Assembly: GCA_022844475.1 (NCBI GenBank)
Contig: JALHLR010000023.1
Span: forward strand, 1 to 52,291
Direction of reading: 5' to 3'
DNA length: 52,291 nucleotides
Origin: Hyphomonadaceae bacterium
Lineage (GTDB): Bacteria > Pseudomonadota > Alphaproteobacteria > Caulobacterales > Hyphomonadaceae
Positions 6,632 to 14,679 of the stretch are shown piece by piece. The notes under the pieces were generated by a model. The model was not told the DNA's origin. It did not search any database and worked only from the letters and a program-made list of their open reading frames with translations. A program made the translations under genes and the position numbers. Position 1 is the stretch's first letter. Every line of letters starts with the position of its first letter.

Positions 6632-8179
6632 ATGAGCTGGAAAACCCATATCGAGGAGTTACGGGCGCGCGAGCGGCTGGCCGAGCAGATGGGCGGCGAG
6701 GAACGCGTCGCCCGCCAGCGCAGCATGGGCAAGCTGACGGTGCGCGAGCGCGTGGCCTTCCTCGCCGACCCCGGCAGCTTCCACGAGGTCGGCAAGATCG
6801 CGGGCAAGGCGGGCTACGGGCCGGACGAGCAGATCGCCGAATTCCTGCCCGCCACGATGGTCTTTGGCCGCGCTACGCTGGATGGGCGGCCCGCCGTCAT
6901 CCTCGGCGACGATTTCACCGTGCGCGGCGGCGCGTCGGATGCCTCCATCGCCGGCAAGATGCTGATGGCCGAGCAGATGGCCAACGAGTACGGCATGCCG
7001 ATCGTGCGCATGATCGACGGCACGGGCGGCGGCGGCTCGGTGAAATCGCTCGAGCAGAACCCGCGCACCTACATTCCGACGACGCCAGCCTGGGAATGGC
7101 TGGTCGCCAACATGGCGCGCGCACCAGTCGTCTCGCTGGCGCTTGGACCATGCGCTGGCCTCGGCGCAGGCCGTGTCGCCGCAAGCCATTTTTCTGTCAT
7201 GGTGAAGGGTCTGTCCCAGGTATTCGTCGCAGGCCCGCCCGTCGCCAAGGCGATCGGCGAGGATGTCGACAAGGAAGGCCTCGGCGGCTGGGAGATCAAC
7301 GGCCGCAACGGCGTTGTCGACAATGTCGTCAACTCCGAGCACGAAGCCTTCGAACAGGCCCGGCGCTTTCTCTCCTACCTGCCCGCCAATGTCGACGAGG
7401 CGCCGCCGGTCATCCAGAGCGACGATGATCCGAACCGCCGCGAGGAATTCCTGCTCGACATCGTGCCGAAGGACGGCAAGACGCCCTACATGCCGCGCAA
7501 GATCATCGCAGGCGTCTGCGATCGCGACTCCTTCTTCGAGATCGGCGCGCTTTGGGGCCGCCAGGTCGTCACGGGCCTCGCCCGCATGGACGGGCATCCC
7601 GTCGCAATCATCGCAGGCGATCCGTTCTTCCTCGATGGCGCCTGGACGGCCGATGCATGCGACAAGGTCGTGCGCCACATTGATCTCGCAGACACCTTCC
7701 ATCTGCCCATCGTGCACTTCGTCGACTGCCCCGGCTTTGCGGTCGGCGTGAAACACGAAAAGGCCGGCGTCACCCGTCGCGGCGTGCGCGCAATGGCGGC
7801 CGTCTACCAGGCGCAGACGCCGATCCTGCCGGTTGTCATCCGCAAGGCCTACGGCCTCGCAGGCTCCGCCATGTTCAATCCGACCAGGACGCGCTGGCGC
7901 TATTGCTGGCCCTCGGGCGACTGGGGCTCCCTGCCAATGGCCGGCGGCATAGAGGCCGCCTACAAGCGCCAGCTCGAAGCCGCCGCCGATCCCGAAGCCG
8001 AACTGAAAGCGCTTTATGCCAGGTTCGAAGCCATGCGCTCGCCCTTTCGCACGGCCGAGGCCTTCATCGCCGAAGAGATCATCGACCCGCGCGACACCCG
8101 CCCGCTGGTGGTGGACTTCGTGCGGCACGCCTACCGCGTCCTGAAGACCGGCCCGCGCGCGAACGGCATGCGGCCCTAG
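6632..8179 (+). CDS. Acyl-CoA carboxylase carboxyltransferase (beta) subunit
   Basis: A 515-residue carboxyltransferase of the PccB/MmdA family (PF01039). It begins with the usual helix and GKLTVRERVAFLADPGSF. N- and C-domain crotonase halves follow, with GTGGGGSVKSLEQN (about 131) and GPCAGLGAGRVAASHFSVMV, then VDCPGFAVGVKHEKAGVTRRG and RKAYGLAGSAMFNP (C half). These segments form the acyl-CoA and biotin pockets. GGAGG sits 5 bases upstream of the ATG. No biotin carboxylase/biotin carrier gene lies nearby, so the partner must be encoded elsewhere, or the protein works in a decarboxylase-like complex. Which acyl-CoA (propionyl, methylcrotonyl or other) it uses cannot be told. The end overlaps the convergent GNAT gene by 4 bases. 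Confidence 0.85.
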   Translation: MSWKTHIEELRARERLAEQMGGEERVARQRSMGKLTVRERVAFLADPGSFHEVGKIAGKAGYGPDEQIAEFLPATMVFGRATLDGRPAVILGDDFTVRGGASDASIAGKMLMAEQMANEYGMPIVRMIDGTGGGGSVKSLEQNPRTYIPTTPAWEWLVANMARAPVVSLALGPCAGLGAGRVAASHFSVMVKGLSQVFVAGPPVAKAIGEDVDKEGLGGWEINGRNGVVDNVVNSEHEAFEQARRFLSYLPANVDEAPPVIQSDDDPNRREEFLLDIVPKDGKTPYMPRKIIAGVCDRDSFFEIGALWGRQVVTGLARMDGHPVAIIAGDPFFLDGAWTADACDKVVRHIDLADTFHLPIVHFVDCPGFAVGVKHEKAGVTRRGVRAMAAVYQAQTPILPVVIRKAYGLAGSAMFNPTRTRWRYCWPSGDWGSLPMAGGIEAAYKRQLEAAADPEAELKALYARFEAMRSPFRTAEAFIAEEIIDPRDTRPLVVDFVRHAYRVLKTGPRANGMRP

Positions 8180-8490
8180 AACGGATCCTTGAGCACATCC
8201 TGCCATTCGGGATGCTTGCGCAGCGTCGCGTTGGTGAACGGACACAGCGGCACAACCTTGAGCCCACGCGCCCGCACATCGTGCACCATGTGTTCGACCA
8301 GGGCCTTGCCAACGCCCATGCCGCCGAGTTCATCGGGCACGCCGGTATGGTCGATGATCAGGATCTTCTCGCCCGCTTTGGAGAACGTCATCTCTGCATC
8401 GGGCTTGCCCTCAACGCGGGCGACATAGCGCCCGCCCGATGGCTTGTCCTCGCGGGTGATCGAGATCGCAGCCTTCGGGAGTTCCACCAT
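8176..8490 (-). CDS. Small GNAT-like acetyltransferase (YidJ/YjdJ type)
   Basis: A 104-residue protein of the minimal GNAT family PF14542. The acetyl-CoA loop is GGMGVGKALVEHMVHDVRARG (written from about 57 to 77), followed by the diagnostic LKVVPLCPFTNATLRKHPEW with its conserved cysteine and final HPEW. Members are about 90-110 residues long and their substrates are mostly unknown. AGAGGA lies upstream of the ATG. It follows the 158-residue unknown gene by 35 bases in the same direction and is probably in its operon. Confidence 0.85.
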   Translation of the reverse strand: MVELPKAAISITREDKPSGGRYVARVEGKPDAEMTFSKAGEKILIIDHTGVPDELGGMGVGKALVEHMVHDVRARGLKVVPLCPFTNATLRKHPEWQDVLKDPF

Positions 8491-8525
8491 CGCGCGATCC
8501 TCTTGCTGGAGGCTTCAGTGTGGCT

Positions 8526-9002
8526 TCAGTCGAAGAGCGAGTCGACCAGGTCCTGCGCTGCCGATTGCTGGAGCAGCGGCGCAGCCTTGCCGCCATTGAT
8601 GACGCCACCGACCCGCGCGATGCCCTCGAAGATCGAGCCGGCTTCGGCTGCGATCTCGGCTGCGCGGTCCGGCGCCGAGGAAAGCCTGTGCTGGACCGCG
8701 CTGATGGACGTCTCCACATCGTCACAGGCGGATCGGAACTGTCTTTTCACCTCGCGCCCGGCAAGCACCCAGGCCGCGATCGCGAGCCCCTTCTCGCAAA
8801 AGCCGGAACGCCGGAAATGAGTCGGATAGCCGACCGGCCGCCAGTCGAGAATCAGATCGCTCATCTCCGGCATGTCCGCCAGCGTGGCGATCAGCATGGC
8901 TACTTCGTTGTAATGGTTCAGATAGTCCGTCGCGAGGCCGGTCGCCGGGTTTATATTGGCCGCCCGCAGCCGGTCTGGATCTGGATAGGCGGCCGGAGAC
9001 AT
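8526..9002 (-). CDS. Conserved alphaproteobacterial protein of unknown function
   Basis: A 158-residue soluble protein without signal or membrane segment. The early block NPATGLATDYLNHYNEVAMLI and the following MSDLILDWRPVGYPTHFRRSGF look highly constrained, and I have the impression of similar proteins in Caulobacterales and Rhizobiales, but no function is known to me. The second half is helical (roughly 85-135) and could form a coiled coil or helical bundle. The family usually starts near this ATG, although the Shine-Dalgarno sequence is weak. It is upstream of and likely co-transcribed with the GNAT gene. Confidence 0.7.
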   Translation of the reverse strand: MSPAAYPDPDRLRAANINPATGLATDYLNHYNEVAMLIATLADMPEMSDLILDWRPVGYPTHFRRSGFCEKGLAIAAWVLAGREVKRQFRSACDDVETSISAVQHRLSSAPDRAAEIAAEAGSIFEGIARVGGVINGGKAAPLLQQSAAQDLVDSLFD

Positions 9003-9096
9003 TTCGGGGCTCGGAGGTCGATTGCGGAATCGTGCGTCGCCGCGACCCTGCTTCGGGAGGATTTACGGGCGCTTAAGCGACAGCGTAAGCAGGGCC

Positions 9097-9726
9097 ATGC
9101 GCGACTTGTTCTTTTTCCCCGTTTCAGCCGCTCTGGCCGCCGCCTTCGTCTTCGTGGCCCTCGAGCCGTATGCCGAGCGCCTGCCAAGCGGGCCGGTGAG
9201 CGGCGGCGGGCGCAATGCCCTGGACGTCACGATTGCCGGCGCCGAGCTGAACCGCTTCATCGTCGGCGAGACCCGCGGGACCACGCTCGAGCTGATGCGT
9301 CCGGAGGGCGGCGAGCCCCTCCTGCGCATCGACCGGGCCGTCGCCGACTATGCGGACCCCCGTCTCGGCGCGCACCTGACCCTGGCCGAAGATCTCGAAT
9401 ACGCGCTCGAATCGCGACCGATCGAGGTGGTGATCGAAGCCCGCTCGGTGGGCGATTTTGCCGCAAGCCAGTTCGAGGCGAACTATTTCGCCAAGCTCGA
9501 TGGCCAGAGCGGCTGGCGCGAGTTCGACCTCACCCGCGAATTCCAGCCTTACACGCTGACCTTCCACACGCCGCGGCGCGGCCGCGAAGAAGGCTATGAC
9601 TATCTCGGCATCCGCCCGGTGACGCCGGACAAGCACCGCGTGATGGACATCCGCTCGGTGCGCATCCGTTCGACAGCTGAGAAGAGCAACCCGCCGAACT
9701 CGCCCTCGACCGGGCCCTTGCCGTAG
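9097..9726 (+). CDS. Membrane-anchored protein of unknown function with beta-rich exported domain
   Basis: A 209-residue protein. Residues 3-24 (LFFFPVSAALAAAFVFVAL) form a signal anchor without a lipobox. The remainder (about 40-195) alternates short hydrophobic and polar stretches typical of a beta-sandwich; a stretch ending in YDYLGIRPV followed by RSVRIRS resembles the final strands of jelly-roll carbohydrate-binding-like domains. I do not recognise a family. The ATG at 9097 is chosen because the earlier in-frame start at 9022 adds a run of basic residues ahead of the anchor without support. It converges on the malonyl-CoA synthetase gene, 12 bases away. Confidence 0.65.
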   Translation: MRDLFFFPVSAALAAAFVFVALEPYAERLPSGPVSGGGRNALDVTIAGAELNRFIVGETRGTTLELMRPEGGEPLLRIDRAVADYADPRLGAHLTLAEDLEYALESRPIEVVIEARSVGDFAASQFEANYFAKLDGQSGWREFDLTREFQPYTLTFHTPRRGREEGYDYLGIRPVTPDKHRVMDIRSVRIRSTAEKSNPPNSPSTGPLP

Positions 9727-9738
9727 GACGCTGAAGCC

Positions 9739-11148
9739 TCAGCGGTCGTCGAACAATCCGGCGTACCGCTCCCGCAACACATTCTTCTGTACCTTGCCCA
9801 TCGCATTCCGCGGCAAGTCCTCCACGAACACGATGCGCTTGGGCGTCTTGAACGCCGCCAGCTTCTCGCGGCAGGCGGCAATCATCGCCGCCTCATCCCC
9901 CTCCCCGATCACAACCGCGGCAACCGCTTCACCGAAATCCCGATGCGGCAGGCCGATCACTGCGCTCTCGATCACGCCAGCCATCTCATCGAGCACCAGC
10001 TCGATCTCTTTGGGATAGACGTTGTATCCGCCCGAGATGATAAGGTCCTTCGCACGCCCCGAAATCCACACGCGCCCGTCTGCATCCTGCCGCCCCACAT
10101 CGCCGGTGATGAAGAAGCCGTCGCGCGTGAACTCCTCTCTGGTCTTCTCCGGCATGCGCCAGTAGGCGGAGAACACGCTCGGTCCCCTGATCGCGATGAC
10201 GCCGGTCTCCTCCCCGCCCCCGATGCGCAATTCCACGCCGGGCAGAGGATAGCCCACAGATCCTGCGATGCGTTCACCCTCAAGCGGATTGCTTGTGATG
10301 ATGACCGCCTCGCTCATGCCATACCGCTCGAGAATGCGCTGTCCTGTTCGCTGCTCGAACGCCTCGAACGTCGTGGGCAGCAACGGCGCAGAGCCCGAGA
10401 TGAACAGCCTCACCTTCTGCGCCGTCTCACGCGTGAAGCCCTCATTGGCAAGCAGGCGCGTGTAGAAGGTCGGTACGCCCATCATCACGGTCGAACGCTT
10501 CAGGGCGGACAGCACTTCGGCATCGGCGAATTTCGGCAGCCACATCATCGTGCAGCCGGAAAGAAACGCACAGTGCAGCGCCACGAACAGCCCATGCACA
10601 TGAAACACAGGCAGCGCATGCAAGAGCACATCGTCCGGCGTAAACCCCCACGCCTTGTGCAACGCTACAGCGTTGGATGCGAGATTTCCGTGACTCAGCA
10701 TCGCCCCCTTCGAGCGGCCCGTCGTCCCGCTCGTGTAGATGATCGACGCCAGATCGTTCGCGCCGCGTGGAACAGCGCCCGTCACTGGCGCAGCCCCCCG
10801 GCTCCTGGCGACATACGCCTTCGGGTCGGTGACGAAAACGCGCGGTTCCGCGTCAGCCAGAAAATAGGCAACCTCGCTCGGGGTGTATGCCGAATTGAGC
10901 GGCAGGAAGACGGCGCCGATCCGCAACGCGGCAAGATACAGCATAACGCCTTCGACGCTTTTCTCCGCCTGCAGCGCGACGCGATCGCCCGGGGTCACCC
11001 CCTCGGCGACAAGCTGACCGGCGACTGACGAAATGCCGCGCAGGAGGTCCGCGTAGGTTACATCTCTTCCATCCTGCATCACAAAGCACGGCTTCGCCTT
11101 GTCCGCAGGAAACGCGTTAACCAAAAGATCATGCAGCAGATTGCTCAT
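9739..11148 (-). CDS. matB: Malonyl-CoA synthetase (MatB-like acyl-CoA synthetase)
   Basis: A 469-residue ANL-superfamily adenylating enzyme. The P-loop is IIYTSGTTGRSKGAM (about 147-161); ERYGMSE (A5 motif), ITGDVGRQDADG and SGGYNVYPKEIE (hinge) and the catalytic lysine in LPRNAMGKVQKN follow in order. LPVFHVHGLFVALHCAFLSG and MMGVPTFYTRLL are characteristic of MatB enzymes, which make malonyl-CoA from malonate, CoA and ATP. Length is slightly short of Rhodopseudomonas MatB (about 500). The start at 11148 has AGGCGAA upstream; extending to 11238 has no support. No malonate transporter or malonyl-CoA decarboxylase is adjacent, so substrate range (malonate versus methylmalonate) is open. Divergent from the class III aminotransferase. 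Confidence 0.82.
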   Translation of the reverse strand: MSNLLHDLLVNAFPADKAKPCFVMQDGRDVTYADLLRGISSVAGQLVAEGVTPGDRVALQAEKSVEGVMLYLAALRIGAVFLPLNSAYTPSEVAYFLADAEPRVFVTDPKAYVARSRGAAPVTGAVPRGANDLASIIYTSGTTGRSKGAMLSHGNLASNAVALHKAWGFTPDDVLLHALPVFHVHGLFVALHCAFLSGCTMMWLPKFADAEVLSALKRSTVMMGVPTFYTRLLANEGFTRETAQKVRLFISGSAPLLPTTFEAFEQRTGQRILERYGMSEAVIITSNPLEGERIAGSVGYPLPGVELRIGGGEETGVIAIRGPSVFSAYWRMPEKTREEFTRDGFFITGDVGRQDADGRVWISGRAKDLIISGGYNVYPKEIELVLDEMAGVIESAVIGLPHRDFGEAVAAVVIGEGDEAAMIAACREKLAAFKTPKRIVFVEDLPRNAMGKVQKNVLRERYAGLFDDR

Positions 11149-11262
11149 TGGGTTCGCCTGCCAACGTGAATCGTTTTGAGTACATCTTCGAAGGCGTGTG
11201 TGCGCTGGACGCGCGAATCGCACGCTGTAACTGAACACTGCGAGAGTCGAGGGATCAGGGGA

Positions 11263-12528
11263 ATGAGTCAGCCGATGGATCGTGCGCTACGCACGCGCGC
11301 GGCTCGCGTGATTCCCGGCGGCATGTACGGCCACCAGGCTGTTGGCGGCCTGCCGGAAGGCTACCCCCAGTTCTTCACCCGGGCCGAAGGCCCATGGCTG
11401 TGGGACACGGACGGTAACCTGCTGCTCGACCTGATGTGCGCCTACGGTCCGCAGCTGTTCGGCTATGCCAACCACGACATCGACCGCGCCTACGCTGAAC
11501 AGATGGCGATCGGCGATGCGATGACGGGCCCCTCTCCGCTCATCGTCGATCTTGCCGAGGCGATGGTGGCGATGGTCGGCCACGCCGAATGGGCGATGTT
11601 CTGCAAGAACGGTTCTGACGCCACGACGATGGCGCTGATGGTCGCCCGCTCGCACACCGGCCGGAACGCCATCGTCCGCGCGGCGGGCGCCTATCATGGC
11701 TCCTCGCCATGGAGCAATCCGCGCGCCCGCGGCATCGCCCCCAGCGATCAGGCTGGCCAGCACATCTGCACCTATAACGACGTCGCCAGCCTCGAAGCCG
11801 CAGTAAAGGCCGCCGGGGCCGATCTCGCCGCGATTTTCGCCTCGCCCTATCGCCACGACGTCTTCATCGACCAGGCCTCGCCCTCGGCCGATTATGCAAG
11901 GCGCGCCCGCGAACTCGCCGACGAGACCGGCGCGCTGCTCATCGTCGACGACGTCCGCGCCGGCTTCCGCATCGCGCGCGACTGCAGCTGGTCTCTGCTC
12001 GGCGTCGAACCCGATCTGTCCTGCTGGGGCAAGGCAATCGCCAACGGCCATCCCATCTCGGCCCTCATGGGGGCGGAAAAGGCGCGCGGCGCCGCCGAGA
12101 AGATCTATGCCACGGGCTCTTACTGGTTCGCCGCCGCCGCAATGGCCGCCAGCCTCGCCACGCTCAAGCTGATCCGCGAGTCCGACTATCTCGAAAGCAT
12201 CACCGCGCTAGGCGAAAGCTTTCGCAGCGGCCTCGACGCCCGGGCCAGCGCGCATGGCTTCATCCTGCGCCAGACCGGCCCCGCCCAGATGCCGCTCATC
12301 CTGTTCGACAAAGACCCCGACATGCGGCTCGGCTATGCCTGGTCCGCCAGCATGGTCCGTAACGGCGTTTACATGCACCCCTGGCACAACATGTTCATCT
12401 CCGCAGCGATGACAGACGCCAACATCGCGTTCGCACTCGACGCCGCGGACCAGAGCTTCGCTGAACTCGCGAAAGCCGCGCCCACGCTGGGGCCAAACAC
12501 GCGCTATCCGGGCCCGCGCCGCGCCTGA
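11263..12528 (+). CDS. Class III PLP aminotransferase, glutamate-1-semialdehyde aminomutase-like
   Basis: A 421-residue fold-type I aminotransferase of class III. It has CKNGSDATTMALMVAR (phosphate-binding turn, about 113), a YHGSSPW segment, LLIVDDVRAGFR (PLP pyridine-N aspartate) and CWGKAIANGHP with the probable Schiff-base lysine. True HemL enzymes read DEV-x-T-GFR and LGK-x-IGGG; the DDV and AIANG spellings set this protein apart, so I do not call it hemL. Alphaproteobacteria make 5-aminolevulinate with HemA (ALA synthase) and need no HemL, which fits a different substrate, perhaps a beta- or omega-amino acid. GGGGAA precedes the chosen ATG. Three GANTC sites lie in the 114-bp divergent region. 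Confidence 0.8.
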   Translation: MSQPMDRALRTRAARVIPGGMYGHQAVGGLPEGYPQFFTRAEGPWLWDTDGNLLLDLMCAYGPQLFGYANHDIDRAYAEQMAIGDAMTGPSPLIVDLAEAMVAMVGHAEWAMFCKNGSDATTMALMVARSHTGRNAIVRAAGAYHGSSPWSNPRARGIAPSDQAGQHICTYNDVASLEAAVKAAGADLAAIFASPYRHDVFIDQASPSADYARRARELADETGALLIVDDVRAGFRIARDCSWSLLGVEPDLSCWGKAIANGHPISALMGAEKARGAAEKIYATGSYWFAAAAMAASLATLKLIRESDYLESITALGESFRSGLDARASAHGFILRQTGPAQMPLILFDKDPDMRLGYAWSASMVRNGVYMHPWHNMFISAAMTDANIAFALDAADQSFAELAKAAPTLGPNTRYPGPRRA

Positions 12529-12549
12529 GCCCGGGGTGATCCACGCCTG

Positions 12550-12577
12550 TTGACCAGACGACGCGCGGCACTAGTCT
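12550..12577 (+). promoter_or_regulatory. Possible promoter of the M2 peptidase gene
   Basis: TTGACCA (12550-12556), 13 bases, then ACTAGTCT (12570-12577) partly match TTGACGS-N10-14-GCTANAWC. The -35 is good, the -10 only moderate. Transcription would start near 12584, leaving a leader of about 40 bases that contains the AGGA before the ATG at 12626. Confidence 0.3.
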
Positions 12578-12625
12578 CCGCGCCGTCGCCCTTTGCGGGT
12601 CAAGGTTTCCAACAGGACCGATGAA

Positions 12626-14560
12626 ATGAGACAGCTTCTGCTTTGCGGCGCCGCGATCGGCGCGCTGATCCTTTCCAGCTGCACCGCCATCTCGCCCCCC
12701 GCCGCGGACCCGGCGACAACACCCACGACCACTGCGGCAGACGCCACGCCGAGGCAGACCCCCGCCGAATTCCTCGCCGCAGCCGAAAAAGAACTCTCGG
12801 ATTTCTCCGACTACGCAGCCCGCGTCGCCTGGGTGAACTCCACCCACATCACCGACGACACCGACTGGCTCAACTCGCGCGCTGGCTCGGAAGGCACGCT
12901 GCTCTCCGTCCGCCTCGCCAACGCCACCAAGCAGTTCGAAGGCGCCGCGATGACGCCCGATCAGAAGCGCAAGATGGACATCCTGCGCGCCGGCATCGTC
13001 ATGCCCGCCCCATCCAAGGGCACACCCGACCAGCAGAAGCAGATCGCCGACGAACTCGCGACGATCACCACCGGCCTCCAGTCCACCTATGGCAAGGGCA
13101 AGGTCCCGCTCGACCCGTCAAAGTTCGATGTCGCCGCCGTTCTCAAGATCCTCAACGCCTCGCGCAGCAAGGAAGAACCGCGCGATCCCAAGGCGCCGCT
13201 GACGCTCGAAGAGGCCTCGCTCCTGCTTGCTGAATCCCGCGACCCGAAAATCCTCGCCGCTGCATGGGAAGGCTGGCACGCCATCTCGCCGGTGATGAAG
13301 CCCGACTACCAGCGCATGGTCGAGATCGGCAATGAAGGCGCGCGCGAGCTCGGCTTCAAGGACGTCGCCGACATGTGGCTGGCGAACTACGACATGCCCT
13401 CCGCCGATATGGAGAAGACGGTCGAACGCCTGTGGACCCAGGTGAAGCCGCTGTACGACGACCTGCACTGCTACGCCCGCGGCAAGCTCAACGCCAGGTA
13501 CGGCGACGCCGTCCAGCCGAAGACCGGACCCATCCGCGCCGACCTCCTCGGCAACATGTGGGCCCAGCAGTGGGACAATATCTACGACATCGCCGCCCCG
13601 CCCGCCTCCGACCCCGGCTACGATCTCACATCAGTGCTCAAGCAGAAGGGCTATGACGAGATCAGGATGGTGAAGACGGGCGAAGCCTTCTTCACCTCGC
13701 TCGGCCTCGCGCCCCTGCCCGAAACATTCTGGCAGCGCTCGCAGATCACCCGCCCGCGCGACCGCGAGGTCGTCTGCCACGCCTCGGCATGGAACGTCGA
13801 CAACAAGGAAGACCTGCGCATCAAGATGTGCACGCAGATCAACGCAGAGGACTTCTCCACCGTCCACCACGAGCTCGGCCACAACTTCTACCAGCGCGCC
13901 TACAAGGATCAGGACCTCCTGTTCAAGAACGGCGCGAATGACGGCTTCCACGAAGCCATCGGCGATTTCGTCGCCCTCTCGATCACGCCGGAATACCTCA
14001 AGCAGCTCGGCCTCATCGACAAGGTTCCGGCCGCCTCCGCCGACATCGGCCTCCTGATGGACCGGGCGCTCGAAAAGGTCGCTTTCCTCCCGTTCGCGGT
14101 GAAGGTCGACAAATGGCGCTGGCAGGTCTTCCGCGGCGAGACCACGCCTGCGCAATACAACCAGGCCTGGGTCGATCTCGGCCGCCAGTACCAGGGCATC
14201 ACGCCCCCGGTCTCGCGGGCCGCAGATGCGTTCGATCCCGGCGCCAAATTCCACATCCCGGGCAACACGCCTTACCTGCGCTACTTCCTGTCCTTCATCC
14301 TGCAGTTCCAGTTCCACAAGGCCGCCTGCGAGCAGGCCGGCTGGACCGGCCCGCTGCATCGCTGCTCGATCTACGGCAACAAGGCAGTCGGCGCGAAGTT
14401 CACGAAGATGCTCGAAATGGGCGCCAGCAAACCCTGGCCCGACGCCCTCGAAGCCTTCACCGGCACGCGCGAGATCGATGGCTCCGCCCTCGTCTCCTAC
14501 TTCGCCCCGCTGCAGGCGTGGATGAAGGAACAGAACAAGGGCCAGACCTGCGGCTGGTAA
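12626..14560 (+). CDS. M2 family peptidyl-dipeptidase lipoprotein (angiotensin-converting-enzyme-like)
   Basis: A 644-residue zinc peptidase. A signal peptide with lipobox LSSC (cysteine at about 18) and a Thr/Ala/Pro-rich linker anchors it to a membrane. The zinc site HHELGH lies near 413, with the third ligand in FHEAIGDF about 24 residues later, as in ACE. The C-terminal YLRYFLSFILQFQFHKAAC block is the usual M2 signature. Bacterial homologues cut dipeptides from peptide C-termini and serve peptide scavenging. I chose the ATG at 12626 because it gives a proper signal peptide with AGGA upstream. A strong intrinsic terminator follows, so it is probably monocistronic. Confidence 0.92.
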   Translation: MRQLLLCGAAIGALILSSCTAISPPAADPATTPTTTAADATPRQTPAEFLAAAEKELSDFSDYAARVAWVNSTHITDDTDWLNSRAGSEGTLLSVRLANATKQFEGAAMTPDQKRKMDILRAGIVMPAPSKGTPDQQKQIADELATITTGLQSTYGKGKVPLDPSKFDVAAVLKILNASRSKEEPRDPKAPLTLEEASLLLAESRDPKILAAAWEGWHAISPVMKPDYQRMVEIGNEGARELGFKDVADMWLANYDMPSADMEKTVERLWTQVKPLYDDLHCYARGKLNARYGDAVQPKTGPIRADLLGNMWAQQWDNIYDIAAPPASDPGYDLTSVLKQKGYDEIRMVKTGEAFFTSLGLAPLPETFWQRSQITRPRDREVVCHASAWNVDNKEDLRIKMCTQINAEDFSTVHHELGHNFYQRAYKDQDLLFKNGANDGFHEAIGDFVALSITPEYLKQLGLIDKVPAASADIGLLMDRALEKVAFLPFAVKVDKWRWQVFRGETTPAQYNQAWVDLGRQYQGITPPVSRAADAFDPGAKFHIPGNTPYLRYFLSFILQFQFHKAACEQAGWTGPLHRCSIYGNKAVGAKFTKMLEMGASKPWPDALEAFTGTREIDGSALVSYFAPLQAWMKEQNKGQTCGW

Positions 14561-14580
14561 GCATCGACCTTGAATGAACG

Positions 14581-14616
14581 GAACGCCGCCCCCTTCCCGG
14601 GGCGGCGTTCCTGTTT
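14581..14616 (+). terminator. Rho-independent terminator after the M2 peptidase
   Basis: A 12-bp perfect stem (GAACGCCGCCCC and its complement) with a 6-base loop ends at 14610 and is followed by CTGTTT. The stem core is shared with the terminator at 27730. Confidence 0.85.
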
Positions 14617-14679
14617 GCGCGGCGCGAAGCAAACTGAGGCCACTACCGCCCGTCACAAACCCGCCTTAACCTCGGCCGC

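Noticed and set aside
11263..12528. Calling the class III aminotransferase hemL
   Set aside because: The DEV and LGK-x-IGGG motifs are altered, and this group normally uses ALA synthase.
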